A stretch of DNA of 64,000 bases from Lentisphaera profundi (GTDB taxonomy: Bacteria; Verrucomicrobiota; Lentisphaeria; Lentisphaerales; Lentisphaeraceae), in contig NZ_CP117812.1 in assembly GCF_028728065.1 (NCBI RefSeq), forward strand, positions 992,001 to 1,056,000, in the 5' to 3' direction. The position numbers were made by a program, and so were the translations under genes. Below the pieces are notes generated by a model. It was not told where the DNA came from. It made no database searches and was given only the letters and a program-made list of their open reading frames with translations. Position 1 is the stretch's first letter; each line of letters starts with the position of its first letter. Positions 52,986 to 61,479 of this stretch are shown piece after piece.

Positions 52986-54584
52986 ATGGAACATTCAAGC
53001 ATGGACTTAAATCAAGAAATAACTAGGCGTCGAACCTTCGCCATAATTTCTCACCCTGATGCGGGTAAAACTACACTTACAGAGAAGCTCCTCCTTTATT
53101 CCGGTATGATTCGTACGGCTGGTATGGTAGGATCAAGAAAGGGACAAAAAGCAGCCTCTTCAGACTGGATGAGTATGGAGCAGGAACGTGGTATTTCGAT
53201 TACAGCATCCGCGATGCAGTTTGAATATAAAGACTGTAAAATCAATATCCTTGATACTCCTGGTCACCAAGACTTTTCGGAGGATACTTACCGTACACTG
53301 ACGGCAGCAGATTCTGTGATCATGGTTATTGACTGTGCAAAAGGTGTGGAAACACAAACACGTAAATTGTTTGAGGCCTGTCGTTTGCGCGGTATTCCAG
53401 TGCTTACCTTTGTCAATAAAATGGATTCTTATGGTAAAGGCCCAATTGAATTAATGGAAGAAGTTGAAAGCGTTTTAGGTATTCCAGCGGCAGCATTAAA
53501 CTGGCCGATTGGTTGTGGTAAAGAATTTAAAGGCCTTGCAGATCGTGCGAAAAATGAGATTAATCTTTATACCAAAGCTAAATCGGGTGGGGCGGCAAAG
53601 CCACACGTCGATTATATGGATGTCGCTACTGCTCAGGGCAATGATAAAATTTCTGACGAAGAGATTGCAAGTGTTCGTGAAGATTTAGAACTTTTAGAAA
53701 TGGCCGGAAATGAGTTCACTCGTGAGGCTTACTTAAATTGTAAAGTCACTCCCGTATTTTTTGGTTCTGCCATTTATAATTATGGTGTTGAACCACTTTT
53801 TGATGCCTTAGTCGAATTGGCGCCATCGCCGGCTCCCCGTCCTGCAGATAAAAATGATGGTGAAGAAATTGAAATTGCTCCAGATGAAGATTTCTCTGCT
53901 TATGTCTTTAAGCTTCAGGCCAATATGAATCCTAAGCATCGTGACTGTATTGCTTTTTTACGTGTGAATTCGGGCGTCTATGAGAAAGACATGAGTGTTT
54001 TACATCATAGGACTAAGAAAAAGGTTCGTCTCGCGGCTCCACAAGTATTAATGGCGGCTTCACGTGAGACATTGGAAAGTGCTTATCCTGGCGATGTTAT
54101 AGGTATTGTTAATACGGCCGGTTTAGCGATCGGTGATACAGTTTCACATAAAGGTGGCTTTGAATTTAAAAAACTTCCCTACTTTCAGCCAGAACTCTTT
54201 GCTCGTGTTGTTCCTAAAGATTTGGGTAAACGTAAAGCGATTGATAAAGGCTTGGCACAGTTGTCTGCAGAAGGAACGATTCAACTCATGTATGAGTATA
54301 ATGATACCTTCTCTTATCCCTTCTTAGCGGCAGTAGGTCGACTTCAGTTTGAGGTTTTACAGCATCGCCTGCGCGACGAGTATAAAGTTGATACCCGTTT
54401 GGATATGTTGCCCTATACTTGTTCTGCTTGGATCAAGGGTGATGCGTCTAAGTTTAAAGTTCCCTTTAATTCAAAACTCGTCCAAGATTGTTTTGATCGA
54501 CCCATGATTTTATTCTCAAATCCTTGGGAGAAAGATTACGCACGGAAAGAAAACCCGGATCACGAACTCTTAGATTATGCCTGA
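52986..54584 (+). CDS. prfC: Peptide chain release factor 3
   Basis: 532 residues, normal length. A translational GTPase that recycles RF1/RF2 after peptide release. G motifs: HPDAGKTT (P-loop), DTPGHQDF (G3), NKMD (G4); MSMEQERGISITASAM is the switch region. The later AYVFKLQANMNPKHRD and LQFEVLQHRLRDEY are RF3-specific domains. The next gene starts eight bases before its stop, so both are co-transcribed. An in-frame ATG at 53001 is an alternative start. Confidence 0.97.
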   Translation: MEHSSMDLNQEITRRRTFAIISHPDAGKTTLTEKLLLYSGMIRTAGMVGSRKGQKAASSDWMSMEQERGISITASAMQFEYKDCKINILDTPGHQDFSEDTYRTLTAADSVIMVIDCAKGVETQTRKLFEACRLRGIPVLTFVNKMDSYGKGPIELMEEVESVLGIPAAALNWPIGCGKEFKGLADRAKNEINLYTKAKSGGAAKPHVDYMDVATAQGNDKISDEEIASVREDLELLEMAGNEFTREAYLNCKVTPVFFGSAIYNYGVEPLFDALVELAPSPAPRPADKNDGEEIEIAPDEDFSAYVFKLQANMNPKHRDCIAFLRVNSGVYEKDMSVLHHRTKKKVRLAAPQVLMAASRETLESAYPGDVIGIVNTAGLAIGDTVSHKGGFEFKKLPYFQPELFARVVPKDLGKRKAIDKGLAQLSAEGTIQLMYEYNDTFSYPFLAAVGRLQFEVLQHRLRDEYKVDTRLDMLPYTCSAWIKGDASKFKVPFNSKLVQDCFDRPMILFSNPWEKDYARKENPDHELLDYA

Positions 54585-55062
54585 TATACTGAGTTTAGAT
54601 TTACGGCAAGCACTCGATGAATTGACTCGCTTGGAGACAAGCGAACTTAAAGTCCTTATTCTAGATGCAGCAGCAGAAGCTATTCAACTCAATGAATCTC
54701 AGAGTGATGGCGAGAGACTTAATTACTTACTAGAAATTTTGGTTCAAAGTCTTTTGTACTATGGTGAAGCGGTCCTAGATAAGATCAATTTACTCGACGG
54801 TGATGATCGTCAGCTACTGTTTAATGAGTGGAATAAAAAAACTAAAGATTTTGTCAAATATATTCGTATGCCTCATGATTTTGAAGATACACTAAATCAG
54901 GTGGACCCATCTCTTTTATGGGATTGGGCTATTATTGCGGCACAATCTTTTGTTGGAGCTAATCCATCGATAGAAATGAATCCAGAGCATGCAGAAGACC
55001 GTCGTGTCGAGGCCTTCGATTTAATGATGCGCATTCTCGCTAGAATATTAAATAGTCCATAA
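54577..55062 (+). CDS. Hypothetical protein coupled to prfC
   Basis: 161 residues, acidic and almost entirely helical, no signal peptide and no transmembrane segment. No family is recognised. Conserved-looking aromatic segments are LLYYGEAVLDKINLLD and LLWDWAIIAAQSFVGAN. It overlaps prfC by eight bases and is followed by a terminator at 55126, so the two genes form one operon. It may be a small cytosolic accessory protein. Confidence 0.72.
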   Translation: MPDILSLDLRQALDELTRLETSELKVLILDAAAEAIQLNESQSDGERLNYLLEILVQSLLYYGEAVLDKINLLDGDDRQLLFNEWNKKTKDFVKYIRMPHDFEDTLNQVDPSLLWDWAIIAAQSFVGANPSIEMNPEHAEDRRVEAFDLMMRILARILNSP

Positions 55063-55125
55063 TTAAACAATCCTGTGTACCAGCTGTAACTTTGTCATAA
55101 ATCTTTTGTTTATATAGAGTCAAAT

Positions 55126-55149
55126 GCCCTTTCTTTTTTAAGGGCTTTT
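55126..55149 (+). terminator. Rho-independent terminator of the prfC operon
   Basis: GCCCTT and AAGGGC pair across an 8-base T-rich loop, followed by TTTT. It lies between the hypothetical gene and kdsD. Confidence 0.72.
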
Positions 55150-55186
55150 GCTAGTTTATAAAAACTTAATTTACCAAAGAGACATA

Positions 55187-56158
55187 ATGGACTACTTACC
55201 ACAAGCTCGTCAAGTTTTGGATATCGAATCAAAAGGAATCCAAAGTATTGCCGATCAGCTCGATGAACGTTTCAATCACTTTGTTAGTATCTGCTTAAAA
55301 GCCCTCAAGAATAAGAATAAACTCGTCCTCTCCGGTATTGGCAAGAGTGGTCAGATCGCTCAAAAAATGGCGTCGACTTTATCTAGTACGGGATCACGTG
55401 CAGTCTTTATTCATCCTGTAGAGGCGATGCATGGTGACTTGGGTATGATGTATGATGACGATATTTTTATTGGACTTAGTTATAGTGGTGAAACAGATGA
55501 ACTACTTAAAGTTATCCCCGCAGTTAAGCGTCTTGGTTTAGAAGTACTTTCACTCACAGGAAATGTTGATTCTAGCTTGGGCCAACTATCTTCAGTATCA
55601 CTTCCCTGTAAAATTGATTCCGAGGCCTGTCCTTTTAATTTAGCTCCGACCACTACAACGACCGCAATGCTTGCTTTAGGGGATGCGATTGCCATGGTAT
55701 TGATGGGTGAGCATGATTTTAAAATTCATGATTACGGAAAGCTTCACCCATCAGGAGCCATCGGTCGTGCGATAACATTGACAGTTGATGATCTGATGAG
55801 AACGGATGAGCGTGTGGCCATTATCGAAGCAGATAATCTTGTTCAAGAAGCAGTATTAGCTATGTGTAAAAGCAAAGGTGGCATTGCGATTGTATCCAAT
55901 CAAGACAAAGATTTATTAGGTGTGTTTACTACCGGTGATTTAAAGCGTGGTATTGCGAATGATATAGATTTCCTCAAGCTAAAAGTTTCGGATATCATGG
56001 TGAAAAGTCCCACCAAGCTCTATAAAAGCCAAATGGCAGTAGATATTTTGGATATTTTACGCGAAAAAAATATTAATGCGATACCCGTTGTGGATGAAGA
56101 TGATAAAGTATCTGGAGTGATCGATATTCAAGATCTACCAAAATTTAAAGTTATGTAA
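55187..56158 (+). CDS. kdsD: D-arabinose 5-phosphate isomerase (KpsF/GutQ family)
   Basis: 323 residues from the ATG at 55187 (AAAGAGAC upstream); an earlier TTG would add 13 residues inside the terminator and is unlikely. The N-terminal SIS domain carries LVLSGIGKSGQIAQKMASTL, STGSRAVFIHPVEAMHGDLG and ISLSYSGETDEL-like segments. Two CBS domains (~190-320) follow: DDLMRTDERVAII and VSDIMVKSPTKLYKS. It makes arabinose-5-phosphate for the KDO of lipopolysaccharide from ribulose-5-phosphate. The kinase gene follows after 19 bases, so they may share a transcript. Confidence 0.95.
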   Translation: MDYLPQARQVLDIESKGIQSIADQLDERFNHFVSICLKALKNKNKLVLSGIGKSGQIAQKMASTLSSTGSRAVFIHPVEAMHGDLGMMYDDDIFIGLSYSGETDELLKVIPAVKRLGLEVLSLTGNVDSSLGQLSSVSLPCKIDSEACPFNLAPTTTTTAMLALGDAIAMVLMGEHDFKIHDYGKLHPSGAIGRAITLTVDDLMRTDERVAIIEADNLVQEAVLAMCKSKGGIAIVSNQDKDLLGVFTTGDLKRGIANDIDFLKLKVSDIMVKSPTKLYKSQMAVDILDILREKNINAIPVVDEDDKVSGVIDIQDLPKFKVM

Positions 56159-56177
56159 TTTACAAAAGGACACGTTG

Positions 56178-57233
56178 ATGGGTTTAATGGGAATACTAGG
56201 ATTGGGGAATGATGAAAAATCAAAAATAGCCAAGTTTGAAAAAGGCGTTTTTCCTTGCTCTAAGTGCAACAAAAAACTTCCTATTGCAGAATACGCTCCC
56301 TTAAACATGATTAATTGTCCCAAGTGTGATGATTTAAATTTAGTTCCTTTGAAGCTTGATCAGTGGTGGGTTTATAAACCTATTGGTAGCGGAGGAATGG
56401 GCGCAGTTTATCAAGCTCGACATATAGAAGATCCCGACGTTAAAGGCGCCGTGAAAGTCCTCCAAGCAAATGAAGTCCGAGAAAATATTATTGAACTACT
56501 TTTAGCTGAAGCTAAAATCGGCCACAAGTTTGGCGACCATGAAAATATGGCTCAAGTTTTTGCCTATGGTAAAGATAATGGCAATGCTTATATGGTCATG
56601 GAAATGGTCGACGGAATACGCTTGGACCAGATAATGGACATAGCAGGGGGCTTCGATTTAGAGCTTTCTTTGTATTATGCTTTGGATATTCTTATTGGCC
56701 TTCAACACATGTATGAAGCAGGCTACTTATACCGTGACTTAAAACCCGAAAATATTATTATAGCTCCAGATAACAAGGTTGTTCTTGTAGACTATGGTCT
56801 CTGTATGGAACTCATGGAAGCCTGGCAGTACGATGGTGACGATATATTAGGTTCACCACTCTATATGCCTCCAGAGAGAATTAAGGGACAGGGCGAAGAT
56901 ATAAGAGCTGATATGTACTCATTAGGCATGGTGCTTTATCAATTGATTAAAGGTCAGCCCTATTTCAACGCCAAAGATATTATGAATATCGTCAAGAGTC
57001 AGATAAAGAATGTTCGTTTGCAGACAAGTAGTAAAATGTCTGGCATTCCTGAAGATGTTCAAGTTTTTGTCGATACTTTAATTCGTCTTGAACGCGATGA
57101 ACGCTATAACTATTACACAGAAGCTATGCAAGTTTTGGTAGAAATTTTAGGTGGTATGAAGAAAAATAAGAAGACTACTGATCCACGTATTCAGCAAAGA
57201 CGAAAAGCACTTTCGAAATTAAAAATTAATTAG
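56178..57233 (+). CDS. Soluble Ser/Thr protein kinase with N-terminal zinc ribbon
   Basis: 351 residues from the ATG at 56178; AAGGA lies eight bases upstream. An N-terminal zinc ribbon has CSKC (27-30) and CPKC (47-50). The kinase domain follows (~63-330): GSGGMG at 70-75, Lys93 in GAVKVLQ, YRDLKPEN at 185-192, DYG at 205-207 and SPLYMPPERIKG. No transmembrane helix is present, so it acts in the cytoplasm. HRD is YRD but the catalytic Asp and Lys remain. Downstream, seven bases away, is a MazG-like gene. Confidence 0.9.
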   Translation: MGLMGILGLGNDEKSKIAKFEKGVFPCSKCNKKLPIAEYAPLNMINCPKCDDLNLVPLKLDQWWVYKPIGSGGMGAVYQARHIEDPDVKGAVKVLQANEVRENIIELLLAEAKIGHKFGDHENMAQVFAYGKDNGNAYMVMEMVDGIRLDQIMDIAGGFDLELSLYYALDILIGLQHMYEAGYLYRDLKPENIIIAPDNKVVLVDYGLCMELMEAWQYDGDDILGSPLYMPPERIKGQGEDIRADMYSLGMVLYQLIKGQPYFNAKDIMNIVKSQIKNVRLQTSSKMSGIPEDVQVFVDTLIRLERDERYNYYTEAMQVLVEILGGMKKNKKTTDPRIQQRRKALSKLKIN

Positions 57234-57239
57234 GTAAAT

Positions 57240-57626
57240 ATGTACTGTACAAAAGTAAAAGAATTTTCTGATGCCTGTAACGAGGCAAATCCCGCGAAAC
57301 CGATTGAAATGACAAGGGATGCCATTGCATTTATTCGCAGCATGGTAAATGATGAACTAGATGAGCTCGAAGAAGCAACAAATATCACCGAACAGTCCGA
57401 TGCTTTAATTGATGCTATTTATTACATCTGTGATACTGCAGTGCGTCACGGTATGAACTTGGATCCACTTTTTGATATCGTTCACACTGCTAATATGCAA
57501 AAAGTTGTCGATGGCAAAGTGATTCGTCGTGATGATGGGAAAATCATGAAACCCAAGTCGTGGAAAGATCCCGCTCCTTACCTCGATAAAGAAGTCGATC
57601 GCCAACAAACAGAAGGTAGCTGGTAG
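57240..57626 (+). CDS. MazG-like all-alpha NTP pyrophosphohydrolase-like protein
   Basis: 128 residues. The segment VNDELDELEEATNITEQSDA then LIDAIYYICDTAVRHG shows the ExxE-x12-28-ExxD-like metal motif of the all-alpha NTP-PPase superfamily (HisE/MazG/Cof-like group). DPAPYLDKEVDRQQTEGSW at the end is unfamiliar to me. It may remove non-canonical nucleotides, or hydrolyse phosphoribosyl-ATP-type substrates. It is seven bases from the kinase stop and is followed by a strong terminator, so the two genes form one unit. Confidence 0.75.
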   Translation: MYCTKVKEFSDACNEANPAKPIEMTRDAIAFIRSMVNDELDELEEATNITEQSDALIDAIYYICDTAVRHGMNLDPLFDIVHTANMQKVVDGKVIRRDDGKIMKPKSWKDPAPYLDKEVDRQQTEGSW

Positions 57627-57649
57627 TTTTCAATATTTAGCTTACATAA

Positions 57650-57685
57650 AAAAAACGCTAGCTTAATTGAGCTGGCGTTTTTTTT
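57650..57685 (+). terminator. Rho-independent terminator
   Basis: ACGCTAGCT-TAATTG-AGCTGGCGT with one G-T pair, A-run on the left and eight T on the right. It ends the kinase/MazG transcript and could also act on the convergent tetR-like gene. Confidence 0.9.
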
Positions 57686-57738
57686 ATCCAGTAAAGCTGA
57701 AAAATCCTTGCTTTGAAACTAAAAAGTGCGCTAAATTC

Positions 57739-58293
57739 TTATTTAAGAAAAGCAAGAGCTTGCTGTTTAGCGAGTTCTAAAGGTTCGATACTTTTATTAA
57801 TGTAAGCAGAAATGACGGCACCTTGGTAGAGTGTGATAATCAATTTAGAAGTCGACTCAGCACTTGGGTGCTGGAAGTCGTATAATTTCATATCAATTGA
57901 GTGGCGGATGTTTTCGTAGGCATCGCGAACGATTTTAACGAATTCAGGGTGTTCATTGCCAAGTTCTAAAGCTGAACATATTAATGGACAGGCACGGTTA
58001 TTCTCAGTTTTACATTTCTCTATGGCAAGTGTAAAGAAATTATTGATACATTCTTGTGTTTCACGAGATGCGCAAATTTCATTGAATTTGTTAATGGCCT
58101 GTTGTGAAATAAAGTCTAAGTAGGCTTTGATGAGACCATTCTTTGACTCAAAATATTTATAAAGAGTCATCTTAGCGACGCCAGAACGTGCGCTGATGAG
58201 GTCTACTCCGCTAATGGTGATGCCCTGTTCGTTGAAGAGAGCAATAGTGGTATGAAGAATTTTGTCGTACTTCAACTTACTGTTTTTGCGCAT
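57739..58293 (-). CDS. TetR-family transcriptional regulator
   Basis: 184 residues. The N-terminal HTH is clear: ILHTTIALFNEQGITISGVD, then ISARSGVAKMTLYKYFESK. The remaining helices form the usual ligand domain with several Cys (CASRETQECINNF; ENNRACPLICSALELGN). It is divergent from typA, 186 bases apart. TetR regulators often control an adjacent efflux or metabolic gene, but no such neighbour is evident, so its target is unknown. Confidence 0.92.
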   Translation of the reverse strand: MRKNSKLKYDKILHTTIALFNEQGITISGVDLISARSGVAKMTLYKYFESKNGLIKAYLDFISQQAINKFNEICASRETQECINNFFTLAIEKCKTENNRACPLICSALELGNEHPEFVKIVRDAYENIRHSIDMKLYDFQHPSAESTSKLIITLYQGAVISAYINKSIEPLELAKQQALAFLK

Positions 58294-58479
58294 AATATAA
58301 CTCAGTCATTAGTTTTTTGTGTTTAGGTCTTTAGATCATTTTAAAAGGAAAAATTTGATTTGCAATGGCTTAAAGATAAATCAATCGCTTTTTTTTCTTT
58401 CGAGTTGATAAATAAGACTTTGTGAGTACCCTACGAGGGAAAAATATTATTAATCCTATTATATATAAAAGAGACAAGC

Positions 58480-60276
58480 ATGAGCTTAACTAGAAATGTT
58501 GCAATTATTGCCCACGTTGATCACGGCAAAACCACTCTCGTAGATGAGATTTTGAAACAGGCGTCAGTATTTCGCGAAAATGAAGAAACAGTAGACTGTG
58601 TCCTCGATTCGAATGACCAAGAACGTGAGCGTGGTATCACAATTCTTTCTAAAATTATTTCCGTTAATTATGGCGGATGTAAAATGAATATCATTGATAC
58701 ACCTGGTCACGCGGATTTCGGTGGTCAAGTAGAGCGTGTACTTAAGAAAGCTGATTGTGTACTACTTCTTGTAGATGCGTCAGAAGGTCCGATGCCTCAG
58801 ACTCGTTTCGTACTCAATAAAGCAATTCAACTCAACCTCCAGCCAATCGTAGTTATCAATAAAGTTGATAAAAATGATGCACGTTGTGATGAAGTTCTTG
58901 ATGAAGTCCATGATCTTTTCTTTGAACTCGGTGCAACTGAGGAACAAGTTTTCTGTCCAGTATTCTACGGTTCAGGTCGTGATGGTTGGTTTGCAGAGTC
59001 ACCTGATGGTTCACAAGAGAATATCATCCCTTTACTTGATTGTATTGTAAATGATATCAAGCCACCTGCTCAAGTTGAAGGTCCAGTTCAATTACAGATT
59101 ACAACTATTGATTATAGTTCTTATGTTGGTCGTATTGGTATTGGTCGTGTTTATCGCGGTACACTTAATAAAAATAAGCCAGTAATGACTATTACCGCAG
59201 ACGGTAAAGAAGAGCGTACACAAATCAAACAACTTTTTGTTTTTGATGGCCTCGGTCGTCGTGAAGTAGAAGAAGTTGAGTGCGGTGATATCTGTGCAAT
59301 CGTTGGTTTGAGTAACTGTGATATCGGCGTGACAATTTGTGATGCTGAAGAGCCAGAAGCTTTACCTCCTTTGGATTTAGATAAGCCAACATTATCCATG
59401 CTCTTCCGCGTGAATGATTCGCCACTCTTCGGTCAAGAAGGTGAACTCGTAACAAGTCGTCAGGTTGCTGATCGTCTCACTAAAGAAATAGAAAAAGATG
59501 TGGCACTAGAAGTAGAAGACGTCAACGGCGAGGCTTTCCGTGTATCGGGTCGTGGTATTCTTCACTTATCAATTTTGATTGAAAGCATGCGTCGTGAAGG
59601 TTATGAGCTATCAGTATCTCAGCCACAGGTTATTACCCGTGAAATTGATGGTGTAAAACATGAACCAATCGAAAATCTTTCAGTAGAAGTGCCAGAAGAG
59701 TCAGCAGGTAAAGTTATCGAAATCGTTGGCGCACGTCGCGGTGAGATGAAAACTATGGAGACTCGTTCGGGTCGTACTATGCTTAACTTCTCAATCCCTA
59801 CACGTGGTATTATCGGTCTTCGTAGCCGTTTACTTACAGCGACTCAAGGTGAAGCTATCATTGGTCACTCATTCGAAGCTTATGAGCCAATGAAAGGCGA
59901 ATTCCCACACCGTCGTAATGGTGTACTTATTTCCATGACTCAGGGTCAGTCAACTGCTTTCGCAATTGATGCCCTTCAACAGCGTGGTACTTTCTTCGTA
60001 GATCCAAACGTTGAAGTATATGAAGGTATGGTTGTTGGTGAGAATAGTCGTGAAGGAGATATGATGGTTAACGTACTTAAAGCTAAACAGCTTACAAACG
60101 TACGTTCATCTGGTACTGATAAAGCTATCAAAGTAACACCAGCATCAGTTAAGAGTCTTGAGGAATACCTCGAGTACGTAGGTGCTGATGAACTTGTAGA
60201 ATGTACTCCAAAAACAATTCGTCTCCGTAAAAAGCTTCTTAGAGAAGTAGAACGTAAGCGTGGTTCTAAGATCTAA
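58480..60276 (+). CDS. typA: GTP-binding protein TypA/BipA
   Basis: 598 residues, family length. A ribosome-associated translational GTPase needed at low temperature or stress. P-loop AHVDHGKTTLVDEIL, G2 ERERGITILSK, G3 DTPGHADFGGQVERVL, G4 NKVDK. The C-terminal BipA domain shows RGIIGLRSRLLTATQGEAII and RRNGVLISMTQGQSTAFAID. KRERGSKI-like basic tail. GAGACAAGC lies upstream of the ATG. Monocistronic, ended by the palindrome at 60300. Confidence 0.97.
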   Translation: MSLTRNVAIIAHVDHGKTTLVDEILKQASVFRENEETVDCVLDSNDQERERGITILSKIISVNYGGCKMNIIDTPGHADFGGQVERVLKKADCVLLLVDASEGPMPQTRFVLNKAIQLNLQPIVVINKVDKNDARCDEVLDEVHDLFFELGATEEQVFCPVFYGSGRDGWFAESPDGSQENIIPLLDCIVNDIKPPAQVEGPVQLQITTIDYSSYVGRIGIGRVYRGTLNKNKPVMTITADGKEERTQIKQLFVFDGLGRREVEEVECGDICAIVGLSNCDIGVTICDAEEPEALPPLDLDKPTLSMLFRVNDSPLFGQEGELVTSRQVADRLTKEIEKDVALEVEDVNGEAFRVSGRGILHLSILIESMRREGYELSVSQPQVITREIDGVKHEPIENLSVEVPEESAGKVIEIVGARRGEMKTMETRSGRTMLNFSIPTRGIIGLRSRLLTATQGEAIIGHSFEAYEPMKGEFPHRRNGVLISMTQGQSTAFAIDALQQRGTFFVDPNVEVYEGMVVGENSREGDMMVNVLKAKQLTNVRSSGTDKAIKVTPASVKSLEEYLEYVGADELVECTPKTIRLRKKLLREVERKRGSKI

Positions 60277-60296
60277 TAAGTCTTAAATAAAATTTT

Positions 60297-60333
60297 AAAG
60301 GCCCCTGATCAATTGATCAGGGGCCTTTTTTTT
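60297..60333 (+). terminator. Strong Rho-independent terminator of typA
   Basis: GGCCCCTGATC-AATT-GATCAGGGGCC (60300-60325) is a perfect 26-bp palindrome followed by eight T, with AAA before it. Confidence 0.95.
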
Positions 60334-60475
60334 ATTTGCCTAACAAAGCTAAAAAGTATTCGCTTGAAAGAAGCTGAGGGATTCATAAGGCATGGATTAT
60401 ATTCGCTAGTGCGTCTTGTTAACTGTAGGAGTGATCAGTTCGACCTGACATGCTTTATTTGATGGCTATAAAACG

Positions 60476-61312
60476 CTAAGGAAGTACTTGGCTGACAGAG
60501 CGAGAAAGTTCAGGGATCAGAGCCTTAATGGCTTCTTGATCTTCGAGTTCTCGTTTTTCTACAGAGACTAATAATCTAGCTTCGTGATAAAAAAACATTT
60601 CACTACGCGTGAAATTGCTGGATTCTTCAGTTTTGTAGCCAGTTTGACCATTATGTTTATCTTCGGCATTGCTCTCGTCTTTACCAGTTTTGATACCGAT
60701 ACCTCCACCGAGACCAAGTGATCGATTAGTATTTGAATGGCTATTGGTATTCTTGGAAGTCTCATTGAGTTGATTCGAATTATTATGACTTACTTTAGTT
60801 TCGAATTCTTTTCCGATTTTTTCGCCTAGGCGAATATCTATCACGATATCCTTAGTTACCATTTTATCATAATTGTCAGCTATTTTACCTACAAGACCTC
60901 CAATGAGTATGGTGATAAGATCTGTGCCATGCCCAAGGGCTTCACTGCCACCTGCCGCGACCACCATGCCGCCAGCCGTATTGTGATAACCTGTTTCAGA
61001 TTTTGAACCATAGTAACGAAGGTTGATCATGAGCACGTAGCTGGCTTGATCAAGATCATCAGTGATTTTATAGCCGATTTTTATAACTTCTTTTTTTACA
61101 GTCTCTGAAAATTCAATATTTTTTAAAGAGGTATTGCGAACAGAAAGGTATACCAATTTTCCTTCAGCACTAACAGGTCGAGCTTTGGGGACGGTATTCA
61201 ACCATTTTCCACTAAGTTGCAGTTCATTACCTTCCGGATCAATGTAGCTGGCACAGGAACAGAAAATACCTGTCGTTATCAGCATAAGAAGTGGTGGTAG
61301 TATTTTTTTCAT
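60476..61312 (-). CDS. TraT-like outer-membrane lipoprotein
   Basis: 278 residues. The lipobox is TTGIFCSCAS, so a Cys near residue 18-20 is likely lipidated. Residues ~35-150 resemble the TraT complement-resistance/surface-exclusion family (GKLVYLSVRNTSLKNIEFSE; GYKITDDLDQASYVLMINLR; GSEALGHGTDLITILIGGLV). Unlike plasmid TraT, the middle carries a ~50-residue Asn/Ser/His/Gly-rich stretch (SHNNSNQLNETSKNTNSHSN) that is probably flexible. No conjugation genes are present. Chromosomal TraT-like proteins of this type have unknown roles. Confidence 0.75.
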   Translation of the reverse strand: MKKILPPLLMLITTGIFCSCASYIDPEGNELQLSGKWLNTVPKARPVSAEGKLVYLSVRNTSLKNIEFSETVKKEVIKIGYKITDDLDQASYVLMINLRYYGSKSETGYHNTAGGMVVAAGGSEALGHGTDLITILIGGLVGKIADNYDKMVTKDIVIDIRLGEKIGKEFETKVSHNNSNQLNETSKNTNSHSNTNRSLGLGGGIGIKTGKDESNAEDKHNGQTGYKTEESSNFTRSEMFFYHEARLLVSVEKRELEDQEAIKALIPELSRSVSQVLP

Positions 61313-61479
61313 TTTCTATCTCCTCGTTAATTCACGGTTTTGTTGAATCATCATAAGCTATGACTTAGTCTAAAACCATTTGTACTAAAGTAGATATAGA
61401 AAATCTATTAGTTATCTATTGATTAAATCAATATAGGAAATCATTAAAATTAATTGCTTTATTGATGGGCTAGGGTCCT

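Noticed and set aside
60476-61312. TraT-like protein as evidence of a conjugative plasmid or element
   Set aside because: No tra, mob or replication gene is near, and TraT-like lipoproteins occur on chromosomes.
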